From: AC-32 sp963813435
GTDB lineage: Bacteria > Actinomycetota > Thermoleophilia > Gaiellales > Gaiellaceae
DNA length: 64,000 bases
Assembly: GCA_963813435.1 (NCBI GenBank)
Contig: CAWEYY010000002.1
Coordinates: 124,001 to 188,000 of the forward strand
Reading direction: 5' to 3'
Made by a program: the position numbers and the translations under genes. Shown one piece after another: positions 15,903 to 24,531 of the stretch. The notes under the pieces are model-generated. The model was not told the DNA's origin. It ran no database searches and saw nothing but the letters and a program-made list of their open reading frames with translations. How positions within the stretch are numbered: the first letter of the stretch is position 1; every line of letters begins with the position of its first letter.

Positions 15903-16809
15903 GGCGGATCACGGTTTGGAGTCTTCGCTGAGCTGACGACTTCGTTGCTGCCGGGTCGCATTTCGCGGCCAACTCCCGGAGAGACAACGAAGGATGCGTC
16001 AGTCTGAGTTCGGCAATCTCGCGCAGATTTGGGGTGAGCTCGTCCAGGCGGCCCGCTTCCTGGAGGCGGCGGACAGCTTCCAGTTGCACGTGGGCGGCGC
16101 GGCTCGTGCGGACCAGATTGGCGTGGTCGGCGTTTGCGAGGCGGTTGGCCTGGGCGCGGGTGGAGCCGACGACCGCGCGCTCCTGCAGGGCCAGCGCCGC
16201 GTCGCTCGCGCCTGCTGCCGCGAGCACGCCCGCGATGCGGTCGATTCCCTTCGCGTAGGCGACCGAGTGGTCGCGGCGGTCCGAGACACGCAGGTCTGCG
16301 CCCTCGGCGGCTGCGGCGTCGGCGACCGTCTCCGCGCCCGCGCGGCTCTCGCTCCGGACCTCGAGGTGGGGCGAGGGCGGCGCGCTCACCGAGCCGGCCG
16401 CTAGGAGCGCTCCGCGCAGATACGCGGCCCGGCAGCAGGCTCGGCCGAGCACGTGCCTCGGCGGTCGCTCGCGCGGCGCCAGCCTGGCATCCACGACGCC
16501 GGACTCCCTGAGCAGGTCGAGTGAGCGCCGCCCCGTCTCGACGTGGAGCTGGTAGCGCGTCTCCTGACCGAACGCCCGCCGGCGGTAGGTACGGATCTCG
16601 GAGCCGACGCCGAACGAGCGCAGCAGCGCAAAGGCCCGCCTCGCGACCGCCGCGCTGGCGAGATCCAGGTGCAGCGACACCTCTCCGCGGCCGAGCAGGT
16701 GGAGCCGGCCTGCGAAGTGGAACAGCGCTGAGAGCTCCGCGAGCCTGTCGCATTCACGCTCCGGAGCGATCAGCGCCAGCTCGCTGCGGACGTCGTCAGA
16801 GAACGACAC
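15889..16809 (-). CDS. whiA: WhiA-type sporulation/cell-division regulator
   Basis: The 306-residue protein has the LAGLIDADG-like WhiA N-terminal half (SFSDDVRSELALI, RAACCRAAYLRGALLAAGSVS-type segment, SPHLEVRSES) and a C-terminal helix-turn-helix (NLREIAELRLTHPSLSLRELAAKC). WhiA is a DNA-binding protein that controls cell-division genes in actinobacteria and chromosome segregation in firmicutes. The GTG start at 16809 gives MSFSDDVRSEL, matching the family. Longer frames translate ogt in another frame. The start overlaps the ogt stop by 14 bp. In many actinobacteria rapZ and yvcK precede whiA, but here they are absent. The last codons are duplicated downstream in repeat R5. Confidence 0.93.
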   Translation of the reverse strand: MSFSDDVRSELALIAPERECDRLAELSALFHFAGRLHLLGRGEVSLHLDLASAAVARRAFALLRSFGVGSEIRTYRRRAFGQETRYQLHVETGRRSLDLLRESGVVDARLAPRERPPRHVLGRACCRAAYLRGALLAAGSVSAPPSPHLEVRSESRAGAETVADAAAAEGADLRVSDRRDHSVAYAKGIDRIAGVLAAAGASDAALALQERAVVGSTRAQANRLANADHANLVRTSRAAHVQLEAVRRLQEAGRLDELTPNLREIAELRLTHPSLSLRELAAKCDPAATKSSAQRRLQTVIRLSQQ

Positions 16810-17248
16810 GCTCGAGCTCCAGAAGGCGCCGCTTGTACTCCGGTCCCAGCGAGCCGTACGAGCCGAGACCGTCGGCCGCCACCACGCGATGGCAGGGCAC
16901 GACCAGTGCGAACCTGTTCGCTGCGCACACCGACCCAACCGCGCGCTGTGCGTTCGGATGACCGGCGAGCGCCGCGACCTCGCCGTACGTCGCCGTCTCC
17001 CCGTACGGGATCGCGCGCATCGTCTCGACGACCCGCCGCTGGAACTGCGTGCACCAGGAGAGGTCGAGCTCGACGTCCTCGAAGGTGTCTTGCGCGCCTG
17101 CGAGGTACGCGCGCACGCGCTCGACGAACGGGTCGTGGCCGGACGGGGCCGCCTCGCAGGGGAACTCGTGCCAGGCGAGCACCGGGCCGGAGAGCCACAG
17201 CTCCCCCGCGCCCCAGCCGTCGACCTCGTAGGCGACCCGCTCGACCAT
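16796..17248 (-). CDS. ogt: Methylated-DNA--protein-cysteine methyltransferase
   Basis: The 150-residue protein removes the alkyl group from O6-alkylguanine in DNA by transferring it to its own cysteine. The active site VVPCHRVV (Cys119) is intact. The DNA-binding helix-turn-helix precedes it (IPYGETATYGEVAALAGHPNAQRAVGSV, given in outline), and the GSYGSLGPEYKRRLLELE ending is normal. The length fits the short Ogt form without the Ada regulatory domain. ATG 17248 is divergent from pruA, 25 bp away, so the two promoters overlap. Its stop overlaps the whiA start. Confidence 0.95.
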   Translation of the reverse strand: MVERVAYEVDGWGAGELWLSGPVLAWHEFPCEAAPSGHDPFVERVRAYLAGAQDTFEDVELDLSWCTQFQRRVVETMRAIPYGETATYGEVAALAGHPNAQRAVGSVCAANRFALVVPCHRVVAADGLGSYGSLGPEYKRRLLELERVVL

Positions 17249-17273
17249 GTCCGGGAATCGTAGAATCCCCCCG

Positions 17274-18908
17274 ATGAGCCGACCCGGACTCTTCCGACCG
17301 CCGCCGGCCGTGAACGAGCCGGTCCGCGACTACGCGCCCGGCTCGCCCGAGCGGGCCGAGCTCGAAGGCCGTATCGCCGAGCTCAAGGCCGAGCGCCTCG
17401 AGATCCCGTGCATCATCGGCGGCGAGGAGATCCGCACCGGCGAGACGTTCGAGTCGGTCATGCCGCACGACAAGGACCACGTCCTCGGCGACGTGCACAA
17501 GGCGGGCGCGACCGAGGTCGACGGCGCGATCGCCTCCGCGGCGCAGGCCTGGGAGGACTGGCACCGGCTCCCGTGGGAGGAGCGCGCGGCCGTCTTCCTC
17601 CGCGCGGCCGAGCTGCTGGCCGGACCGTGGCGCTCGACGCTCGTCGCGGCGACGATGCTGAACCAGTCGAAGACCTCGCACCAGGCCGAGATCGACGCGG
17701 CCTGCGAGGTGATCGACTTCTGGCGCTTCAACGTCGAGTTCATGCTCCGCATCTACGCCGAGCAGCCGGTCTCGTCGCCGGGCGTCTGGAACCGGATGGA
17801 GTACAGGCCGCTCGAAGGCTTCGTCTTCGCGGTCAGCCCCTTCAACTTCACGGCGATCGGCGCGAACCTCACGGCGAGCCCGGCGCTGATGGGCAACACG
17901 ATCATCTGGAAGCCCGCCTCGACCGCGGCCTTCTCCGCCTACTGGACGATGCGCCTGCTCGAGGAGGCGGGCCTGCCGCCGGGCGTGATCAACCTCGTGT
18001 ACGGAAGCGGCGCCGAGATCGGCGACCCCGTGCTGGCGAGCGAGCACCTGGCGGGCGTCCACTTCACCGGGTCGACCGAGGTCTTCCACTCGATCTGGAA
18101 GACGGTGGGCACGAGCATCGACCGCTACCGGAACTACCCGCGTATCGTGGGCGAGACCGGCGGCAAGGACTTCATCGTCGCGCACCCGAGCGCGGACGTG
18201 GACGCGCTCGCCACGGCGATCCTGCGCGGCTCGTTCGAGTACCAGGGGCAGAAGTGCTCTGCCGCCTCGCGCGTGTACGCGCCCGCGAACCTCTGGCCCG
18301 ACCTGCGCGAGCGGCTGGTCGAGGAGGTCTCCACGATCAAGATGGGCGACGTCAGCGACTTCTCGAACTTCATGGGCGCGGTGATCGACAGCAGCTCGTT
18401 CGCGCGGCAGAAGGAGGCGATCGAGCACGCGCGGGCCAACGACGCCGAGGTACTCGTCGGCGGCGGCACAGACGACAGCGAGGGCTACTTCGTCGAGCCG
18501 ACGGTGATCCAGACCAAGGATCCGAAGGACCGATTGATGAGCGAGGAGTTCTTCGGCCCGATCGTGACGACGTACGTCTATCCCGAGAACGAGTGGGAGC
18601 AGACGCTCGAGCTCGTCGACGGGACCGCGGCCTACGGGCTCACCGGTGCGATCTTCTCGCAGGACCGCGAGGCGATCGACGAGGCGCAGGAGGCTCTCCG
18701 CTACGCGGCCGGGAACTTCTACGTGAACGACAAGCCGACCGGCGCGGTCGTTGGACAGCAGCCGTTCGGCGGCTCGCGCGCGTCGGGCACGAACGACAAG
18801 GCCGGCTCGATGTGGAACCTGATCCGCTGGGTCAGCCCACGCACGATCAAGGAGACCTTCGTGCCGCCACACGACTACCGCTACCCGTTCCTCGACGGAT
18901 CAAGCTGA
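17274..18908 (+). CDS. pruA: 1-pyrroline-5-carboxylate dehydrogenase
   Basis: The 544-residue protein is an aldehyde dehydrogenase of the L-glutamate gamma-semialdehyde (P5C) type. It performs the second step of proline catabolism, forming glutamate with NAD. The catalytic glutamate is in GETGGKDF (Glu294) and the cysteine in GQKCSAASRVY (Cys328). AVSPFNFTAIGANLTASPALMGN and the C-terminal QQPFGGSRASGTNDKAG are typical of P5C dehydrogenases. ATG 17274 was chosen because the upstream ATG at 17247 adds non-family residues. No proline dehydrogenase gene is nearby. Its stop overlaps the start of the secreted BNR gene. Confidence 0.95.
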   Translation: MSRPGLFRPPPAVNEPVRDYAPGSPERAELEGRIAELKAERLEIPCIIGGEEIRTGETFESVMPHDKDHVLGDVHKAGATEVDGAIASAAQAWEDWHRLPWEERAAVFLRAAELLAGPWRSTLVAATMLNQSKTSHQAEIDAACEVIDFWRFNVEFMLRIYAEQPVSSPGVWNRMEYRPLEGFVFAVSPFNFTAIGANLTASPALMGNTIIWKPASTAAFSAYWTMRLLEEAGLPPGVINLVYGSGAEIGDPVLASEHLAGVHFTGSTEVFHSIWKTVGTSIDRYRNYPRIVGETGGKDFIVAHPSADVDALATAILRGSFEYQGQKCSAASRVYAPANLWPDLRERLVEEVSTIKMGDVSDFSNFMGAVIDSSSFARQKEAIEHARANDAEVLVGGGTDDSEGYFVEPTVIQTKDPKDRLMSEEFFGPIVTTYVYPENEWEQTLELVDGTAAYGLTGAIFSQDREAIDEAQEALRYAAGNFYVNDKPTGAVVGQQPFGGSRASGTNDKAGSMWNLIRWVSPRTIKETFVPPHDYRYPFLDGSS

Positions 18909-20314
18909 AGCGCCCGCTCGTCGTCGCTCTCGCATTCCTGCTGGTTTGCGCCTCCGTTGCGACCGCGGCACGCATCCGCGGCACGCGCGGCCCCGACAAG
19001 CTCCAGGCCGCGAACGGCGTCCGCGACACCGTCAACTGCGGGCGCGGCCACGACCTCGCCACGGTCGACCCGTTCGACCACGTTCTCGGCTGCGAGGTGG
19101 TCACGCGGCAGGCGTCGCGCGACACGTACGCGAACTCGGAGAGCCAACACGAGACCGAGGTCGAGCCCGACTCGTTCGCCAATGGCAACACCGTGGTGGC
19201 CGTCTTCCAGGTGGGCCGGATCTTCGACGGGGGCGCGCGCAGCATCGGCTTCGCGGTCTCGCGCAACCGCGGGAAGACCTGGAAGCACGGCGTCCTGAAA
19301 GGCCTCCCTACCCCGTCTACGGATCCGACGATCGCCTACGACCGCAAGCACCGCATCTGGCTCGCGGTCTCGCTCGCCTTTCCACAGAGCTCGTCGCTAC
19401 GCGTCAGCCGCTCGACGAACGGCTCGAGCTGGAGCAATCCGGTCACCGCAGTCGAGACGTCGACGTTCGGCCAGGACAAGCAGTGGATCGCCTGCGACAA
19501 CTGGCCCCAGAGCCCGCACTTCGGCAACTGCTACCTCAGCTACAGCGACACGATCGGTGAGCAGGTCGTGGCGCAGACGTCGGGCGACGGCGGCGTGACG
19601 TGGTCGTCACCGGTCGCCGCGCCGGGCTTCCCGGGACGCGAGTCGATCCGAGGTAACTACGCGCCGGGCGTGCAGCCGCTCGTCCTGCCGAGCGGGCGCG
19701 CCGTGAGCGCGTTCTACGACGAGGGCCAGATCTCGGTGGTATGGTCGGACGACGGCGGCCTGACGTGGACGGAGAAGGTCGGCGTCGCGCCGGCGAACTA
19801 CCGGCCGCACAACGGCATTCGCGCCGCGCCCCTCCCCACCTCGGCAGTCAGCTCCGACGGGCGCGCGTACGTGGCCTGGGCTGACTGCTCGTTCCATCCC
19901 GGCTGCACTGCCAACAACATCGTCTACACGACCTCTGTCGACGGCGTCATCTGGACTCCAGTGACGCGGATCCCGACCGGCACCGGCGACGCCGAGTTGC
20001 CCGGGCTGGACGCCGACCCCACGCGCAAGGGCCGGCTCGCGCTCACGTGCTACGTCCTGGGCGGGTCGTCGCTCGACGTGCGCTTCGTCTCGTCCCGAAG
20101 CGCCGGGGCGACCTGGAGCAAGCCGCAGCTCCTGAACTCGCGGCACGTCCCCGTCTCCGGAATCGCGCGCACGTCGCAAGGCTCGATGGTCGGCGACTAC
20201 ATCTCGACGTCGTTCGCCGGCGGCCGCGCGGTCCCGGTCTTCGCGCTCGCCTCCAAGCCTCGCGCGGGCCGCCTGAGCGAGTCGATGTTCGCCACCTCGC
20301 TCGCCGTTCCCTGA
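18905..20314 (+). CDS. Secreted BNR/sialidase-like repeat protein, non-canonical start
   Basis: The frame gives about 469 residues. Its signal peptide KRPLVVALAFLLVCASVATA directly follows CTG 18905, which overlaps the pruA TGA stop as CTGA. ATC at 18899 is the only other nearby option, and no ATG, GTG or TTG lies near. After a short GTRGPDKLQAANGVRDTVNCGRGHD segment (like RTX-type calcium motifs) come Asp-box/BNR repeats: SRNRGKTW, SRSTNGSSWSNP, SGDGGVTWSSP, SDDGGLTWTEK, SRSAGATWSKP. This implies a beta-propeller exported to the surface. Catalytic sialidase residues cannot be confirmed. It ends at the second palindrome pair. Confidence 0.8.
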   Translation: MKRPLVVALAFLLVCASVATAARIRGTRGPDKLQAANGVRDTVNCGRGHDLATVDPFDHVLGCEVVTRQASRDTYANSESQHETEVEPDSFANGNTVVAVFQVGRIFDGGARSIGFAVSRNRGKTWKHGVLKGLPTPSTDPTIAYDRKHRIWLAVSLAFPQSSSLRVSRSTNGSSWSNPVTAVETSTFGQDKQWIACDNWPQSPHFGNCYLSYSDTIGEQVVAQTSGDGGVTWSSPVAAPGFPGRESIRGNYAPGVQPLVLPSGRAVSAFYDEGQISVVWSDDGGLTWTEKVGVAPANYRPHNGIRAAPLPTSAVSSDGRAYVAWADCSFHPGCTANNIVYTTSVDGVIWTPVTRIPTGTGDAELPGLDADPTRKGRLALTCYVLGGSSLDVRFVSSRSAGATWSKPQLLNSRHVPVSGIARTSQGSMVGDYISTSFAGGRAVPVFALASKPRAGRLSESMFATSLAVP

Positions 20315-20322
20315 CCCTCCTT

Positions 20323-20405
20323 GTAACAGACTGTTACTTGGAACGGTCGCAACGGCCGAGACCCACGGGTCGCAGGTCCAAACCTCCCTTGTAACAGACT
20401 GTTAC
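20323..20405. repeat. Palindrome pair 2 (GTAACAG family), convergent gap
   Basis: Two identical cores GTAACAGACTGTTAC lie at 20323-20337 and 20391-20405, 68 bp centre to centre, each within TTGTAACAGACTGTTACTTGG. They span the gap between the BNR gene stop and the uvrC stop. A GACCCACGGGTC inverted repeat lies between them. Confidence 0.85.
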
Positions 20406-20411
20406 TTGGGT

Positions 20412-22262
20412 CTAGGCGCGGCCGGCCTTGTGGAGCTGCGCGTAGATGTCGCGCGCAGTCTTTTCCGGGATCCCGGGGACGCCTTCGAGCTCTTCCTGCG
20501 AGGCGGCGAGGAAACGCTCGGCCGAGCCGAAGTGCTGGATCAGCGCGCGGCGTCTCGCCGGGCCGACGCCGGGGAGCGTGTCGAAGATCGACTCGCGGGT
20601 CTTCGCGTCGCGCCGCTGGCGGTGGAAGTCGACCGCGAAGCGGTGCGCCTCGTCGCGGATCCGCTGCAGGAGCTGGAGCCCGGCCGAGTCGCGCGCCAGG
20701 AGAACCGGGTCGCGCCGGTCCGGCACGAAGACCTCCTCGATCCGCTTCGCCAGCGAAATCACGGCCACGCGCGGGAGGTCGTACGCGTGCATGGCCTGCA
20801 GCGCGGCCGCAAGCTGGCCCTTCCCTCCGTCGATCACGACGAGGTTCGGCGTCGTCGCGAACGACTCGTCGTAGTCCTCCGCGGACGCATCACCGACCCG
20901 TGAGAACCGGCGCGAGATCACCTCGGCGAGCGCCGCGTAGTCGTCCTGCCCGTCGAGACTCCGCACCCCGAACTTCCGGTAGTGCGCCTTCTTCGGCAGC
21001 GCGTCCTGGAAGACGACCATCGAGCCGACGACCGACTCGCCTTGGAGGTTCGAGACGTCGTAGCACTCGATCCGGAGCGGGAGGCTCTCGAGGTTCAACG
21101 CCTCGCGGAGCTCCTCGAGCGCCTCGACCCGCCGCAGCCGCCTCCGCTCGGTCTGGAGCGCGTCCGACTCGAGCGCGACCTGCGCGTTCTGCGTCGCCAA
21201 CTCCTGGAGGCGCCGCTTCTCGCCGCGCACGGGTGCGCGCACCTCGACCCGCGAGCCGCGCTGCTCGGCGAGGAACTCCGCGAGCGCGGTCGTGTCGCCC
21301 GCCTCGCGCGGGACGACGATCTGCGGCGGCACGCTCGGCGCCGAGCCGTAGTACTCGAGGCAGAACGTCTCGAGCAGCGCGGCCGTGTCCTGTCCGGCCG
21401 TGTTCTCGAGGTGGAACCCGTACCGGTCGATCAGACGTCCGTCGCGAAGCGGGAAGACCTGGACCGCCGCGCGGTCGCCGTCGACGGCGATCCCGATCAC
21501 GTCGACGGTCCCGACCGAGCGCTTGTCCGCCGCCTGCCGCTCGACGAGGTGCTGGACGGCGAACAGCCGGTTGCGGAAGCGTGCCGCCTCCTCGAAGCGC
21601 TCGCCCTCGGCGGCCTCCTTCATCTTCCGCTCGAGCTCGCGGATGATGGGCCGCGTCTCCCCGGAGAGGAACTCGATTACGCGGTCGATGATCTCGCGGT
21701 AGTCCCTCTTCGAGATGTAGTCGACGCACGGGGCCAGGCAGCGCTCGATGTGGTAATCGAGGCACGGGATCCCCGAGTGGCGACCTGGCCGCGGCCCCTC
21801 GCACGGCCGGTAGGGGAAGACGCGGTTGAGCACGTCGAGCGTCTCGCGCACCTTCTTCGCGTTCGCGTACGGCCCGAAGTAGACGACCCCGCGCCGGTGC
21901 CGTTCGCGCGTGAACATGACACGCGGGTAGTCGTCCTCGACGGTGACGGCGATGTACGGGAACGACTTGTCGTCGCGGAGCCTGACGTTGAACGGCGGAC
22001 GGTGTCGCTTGACGAGGTTCTGCTCCAGGTGGAGCGCCTCGACCTCCGTGTCGGTGACGATCACCTCGATGTCCGCGACCCGGTCCGGGAGCTGGGCGAT
22101 GGTCACGCGGGCGTCCGAGCCGGCCTGGAAGTAGCTCCGTACCCGGGACCGCAGCGACTTGGCCTTGCCGATGTAGAGCATCTCCCCGCGCTCGCCGCGG
22201 AACACGTAGACGCCGGGCTTCGCGGGGAGCCCCTTGAGCTGCTCTTCGACCTGCTTCTTCAC
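20412..22262 (-). CDS. uvrC: Excinuclease ABC subunit C
   Basis: The 616-residue protein makes both incisions in nucleotide excision repair after UvrAB damage recognition. Order: GIY-YIG nuclease domain (KPGVYVFRGERGEMLYIGKAKSLRSRV, in outline), a cysteine-containing middle (RPCEGPRPGRHSGIPCLDYHIERCLAPC), a UVR motif, the RNase H-like C-terminal nuclease (ECYDVSNLQGE, VVIDGGKGQLAAAL), and helix-hairpin-helix motifs (LPGVGPARRRALIQHFG). The GTG start at 22262 gives MKKQVEEQLKGLP. An upstream frame to 22421 is arginine-rich and non-family. It is divergent from the GH-A-like gene, 26 bp away. Together with whiA it recalls the actinobacterial uvrC-rapZ-yvcK-whiA locus. Confidence 0.96.
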   Translation of the reverse strand: MKKQVEEQLKGLPAKPGVYVFRGERGEMLYIGKAKSLRSRVRSYFQAGSDARVTIAQLPDRVADIEVIVTDTEVEALHLEQNLVKRHRPPFNVRLRDDKSFPYIAVTVEDDYPRVMFTRERHRRGVVYFGPYANAKKVRETLDVLNRVFPYRPCEGPRPGRHSGIPCLDYHIERCLAPCVDYISKRDYREIIDRVIEFLSGETRPIIRELERKMKEAAEGERFEEAARFRNRLFAVQHLVERQAADKRSVGTVDVIGIAVDGDRAAVQVFPLRDGRLIDRYGFHLENTAGQDTAALLETFCLEYYGSAPSVPPQIVVPREAGDTTALAEFLAEQRGSRVEVRAPVRGEKRRLQELATQNAQVALESDALQTERRRLRRVEALEELREALNLESLPLRIECYDVSNLQGESVVGSMVVFQDALPKKAHYRKFGVRSLDGQDDYAALAEVISRRFSRVGDASAEDYDESFATTPNLVVIDGGKGQLAAALQAMHAYDLPRVAVISLAKRIEEVFVPDRRDPVLLARDSAGLQLLQRIRDEAHRFAVDFHRQRRDAKTRESIFDTLPGVGPARRRALIQHFGSAERFLAASQEELEGVPGIPEKTARDIYAQLHKAGRA

Positions 22263-22288
22263 CCCGGGCAAGGGTAGCCTGCCGCCTC

Positions 22289-23692
22289 GTGAGGAACGCC
22301 CTGATCGCGGCGGGGGTCGCCGTGCTCGCTCTGGCCGGCGCCGTAACGGCGGCCGTGATCTCCTCCGGCAGCGGCGGCCGGACCGCGGAGCCGCTCTCTG
22401 AGGTAGTGGCTCCGGCGACAACTGCGGCCGGGACGACCACGGCGCCTCGTCCGACTACGCAGGCAGGTGCGAGGACGCGCGCCCAGACACCGGCGACTCA
22501 ACGCTCTCATCCGGCGATCCCCTCCGACCTGACCGAGTCGGACTCGACCGTCTCGCTCCCGACGACGACTGCTGAGATCCCGCCGCCGCCTCCGCCCAAG
22601 AGCCCGCGCACTCGCACGTTCACCGTCGGCGTCGTCGACGACTCGCTCGCACAGCAGATCCCGGCCGCGGCGGCCTCGTTTGTGGAGACCTCCCGGCGCG
22701 CGGGCTTCGACACGGTCGTCGTCTCGGCCACGTGGAGCCGCGGTCTGACGAAGCTCCCGAAGCGCGTCCTCCACGGCCTTCGAAACGTCCAGGCCGCAAC
22801 CCACAAACGGCACATGCGCCTCATCCTCGTCGTCTGGCACGGGTACGCGAAGAACACGCCCCGCGACGCCGCCGAGCGGGCCGAGTTCGCCACCTTCGCG
22901 GCCGAGGCGGTGAAGGCGGTCCCGGACGTCGTCGCCGTCACCGTAGGGAACGAGCCGAACCTGAACACGTTCTGGATGCCGCAGTTCGGCCCGGCCGGCC
23001 ACGACGTCGCTGCACCCGCGTACGAAGACCTGCTCGCGCGCTCCTACGACGCGATCAAGGCGGCCGCACCCCACGTGCGGGTGATCGGCGGCGCCGTCTC
23101 CCCACGCGGGGCGGACAACCCGAACGGCTTGAGGCCCACCCACTCCCCGACCGTCTTCATCCGCGACCTCGGGAAGGCCTATCGCGCCAGCGGCCGCCGC
23201 AAGCCGATCATGGACGCGTTCGGGATCCACCCGTACATGGTCGCGCCGTGGATCTCGCCCCGCGAGGCCCACCCCAACACGGCCGAGATCACGTTCGCCG
23301 ACTACCCGAAGCTCGTGACCCTCCTGGACGAGGCCTTCCGTGGCACCCACCAGCGCGGCCGCACGCTCCCGATCTACTACAGCGAGTTCGGCGTGCAGAC
23401 CGTGGTCCCCGACTCGGAGCTCCACGCGTACCAGGAGGGAACCGCGCTCGACGCCGAATGGGGCGTGAGTGCCGCCACTCAGGCCGCGTACTACCGGCAG
23501 GCGCTGGCGCTCGCCTACTGCCAGCCGACCGTGAAGGGGCTGTTCGTCTTCCACACCTTCGACGAGCCGCTCCTTAACGGCTGGCAGTCGGGCCTCTACT
23601 ACGCGGACCACACGCCGAAACCGAGCCTGCGCGGCTTCCGCCGCACCGTGGCCGACCTGCGCGCGGGCAAGCTCGCGACCTGCGCTCGCTAG
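22289..23692 (+). CDS. Secreted/anchored glycoside-hydrolase-like protein, clan GH-A type
   Basis: The 467-residue protein starts at GTG with a hydrophobic anchor or signal (NALIAAGVAVLALAGAVTAAVIS) and then a Thr/Ala/Pro-rich linker to about residue 110. The catalytic part looks like a TIM barrel: VGNEPNLNTFW has the acid/base-like Glu222, FGIHPYM lies in the middle, and YYSEFGVQT has the nucleophile-like Glu366. The spacing of about 140 residues fits clan GH-A. The substrate and exact family cannot be assigned. It is exported and probably acts on polysaccharide or a wall polymer. hemQ starts 10 bp downstream. Confidence 0.75.
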   Translation: MRNALIAAGVAVLALAGAVTAAVISSGSGGRTAEPLSEVVAPATTAAGTTTAPRPTTQAGARTRAQTPATQRSHPAIPSDLTESDSTVSLPTTTAEIPPPPPPKSPRTRTFTVGVVDDSLAQQIPAAAASFVETSRRAGFDTVVVSATWSRGLTKLPKRVLHGLRNVQAATHKRHMRLILVVWHGYAKNTPRDAAERAEFATFAAEAVKAVPDVVAVTVGNEPNLNTFWMPQFGPAGHDVAAPAYEDLLARSYDAIKAAAPHVRVIGGAVSPRGADNPNGLRPTHSPTVFIRDLGKAYRASGRRKPIMDAFGIHPYMVAPWISPREAHPNTAEITFADYPKLVTLLDEAFRGTHQRGRTLPIYYSEFGVQTVVPDSELHAYQEGTALDAEWGVSAATQAAYYRQALALAYCQPTVKGLFVFHTFDEPLLNGWQSGLYYADHTPKPSLRGFRRTVADLRAGKLATCAR

Positions 23693-23702
23693 GCTTCCGC
23701 GC

Positions 23703-24410
23703 GTGGCCGGCCAGTACGTCGCGTACCGCTTCTTCAAGGTCGATCCCGCCTGGCGGCGGCTGCCGATCGACGAGCGCCGCGCGGGCAAGGACGCGTTCGC
23801 CGAGGTCGTCGAGGACTGGGTCGAGCGGATGGCCTCGCTCCGCACCTACTCGCTCGCGGGTGTGCGGCCGGACGCGGACTTCTTCGTCTGGTCCATCACC
23901 GAGCGCTACGAGGATCTCGGCGAGCTCGGCGCCGCGCTGAACGCGACCCCGTTCGGGGCCTGGCTCGAGACGCCCTACTCGTACCTCGCAACGACGAAGG
24001 CTTCCGAGTACACGAAGGCGCGCAAGCCGCGGCAGGTCATCCCGAAGGGCTCGCCGTACCTCGTCGTGTACCCGTTCGTGAAGGTCCGCCCGTGGTACGC
24101 GCTCCCGCCGGAGGACCGGCAGCGGGCGATGGACGAGCACATGCGGATCGGGCACGAGTTCTCGACGATCCTCAACCACACGACGTACTCGTTCGGGATC
24201 GACGACCAGGAGTTCATGACCGCGTTCGAGTGCGAGGAGCCCGCCGACTTCATGCACCTGATGCTCACGCTCCGCGACTCCGAGGCGAGCCGCTACACCG
24301 AGCGCGACACGCCGATCTTCGTGGGGCGTGCTGTCGAGATCCGAGCCGCCCTCGACGAGCTCGACGGCGCACGTGTCGCCGCCGCTCTGGGCGCACCGAC
24401 CTCCAAGTAA
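23703..24410 (+). CDS. hemQ: Coproheme decarboxylase (HemQ), chlorite dismutase family
   Basis: The 235-residue protein belongs to the chlorite dismutase-like family of actinobacteria. HemQ converts coproheme III to heme b with peroxide in the coproporphyrin-dependent heme pathway. Visible are YRFFKVDPAWRRLP, FVKVRPWYALPPEDRQRAMDEHMRIG, the likely proximal heme ligand in ILNHTTYSFG (His159), then IDDQEFMTAFE and RDSEASRYTERDTPIFVGR. Chlorite-degrading activity is not expected, since the family arginine is not evident. GTG 23703 starts the frame. The TAA stop lies inside the first palindrome of pair 3. Confidence 0.9.
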   Translation: MAGQYVAYRFFKVDPAWRRLPIDERRAGKDAFAEVVEDWVERMASLRTYSLAGVRPDADFFVWSITERYEDLGELGAALNATPFGAWLETPYSYLATTKASEYTKARKPRQVIPKGSPYLVVYPFVKVRPWYALPPEDRQRAMDEHMRIGHEFSTILNHTTYSFGIDDQEFMTAFECEEPADFMHLMLTLRDSEASRYTERDTPIFVGRAVEIRAALDELDGARVAAALGAPTSK

Positions 24411-24497
24411 CAGTCTGTTACTTGGCCTCGGTTGGGCCGACCGCTCCAACGGTGCGGTTCAGCGGGTGAACCCAGCGCTAGTAACAGTCTGTTACTA
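24403..24497. repeat. Palindrome pair 3 (GTAACAG family), convergent gap
   Basis: The first palindrome is a perfect 23-bp inverted repeat, CCAAGTAACAG-T-CTGTTACTTGG (24403-24425), and it contains the hemQ stop codon. The second is a perfect 19-bp TAGTAACAG-T-CTGTTACTA (24479-24497). The centres are 74 bp apart. Confidence 0.85.
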
Positions 24498-24502
24498 AGA
24501 GC

Positions 24503-24522
24503 CCGACGGGCGCTCCCGTCGG
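24503..24522. terminator. Hairpin next to the membrane protein stop
   Basis: CCGACGGG (24503-24510) and CCCGTCGG (24515-24522) pair around CGCT, 10 bp from the stop of the minus-strand membrane protein gene and after the second palindrome. It may terminate hemQ transcription. There is no T-run. Confidence 0.4.
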
Positions 24523-24531
24523 CCTGGACCG

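Noticed and set aside
1665..24497. GTAACAG palindromes as ordinary intrinsic terminators
   Set aside because: The stems are not GC-rich, lack T-runs, and occur in fixed-spacing pairs; a binding-site or repeat explanation fits better.
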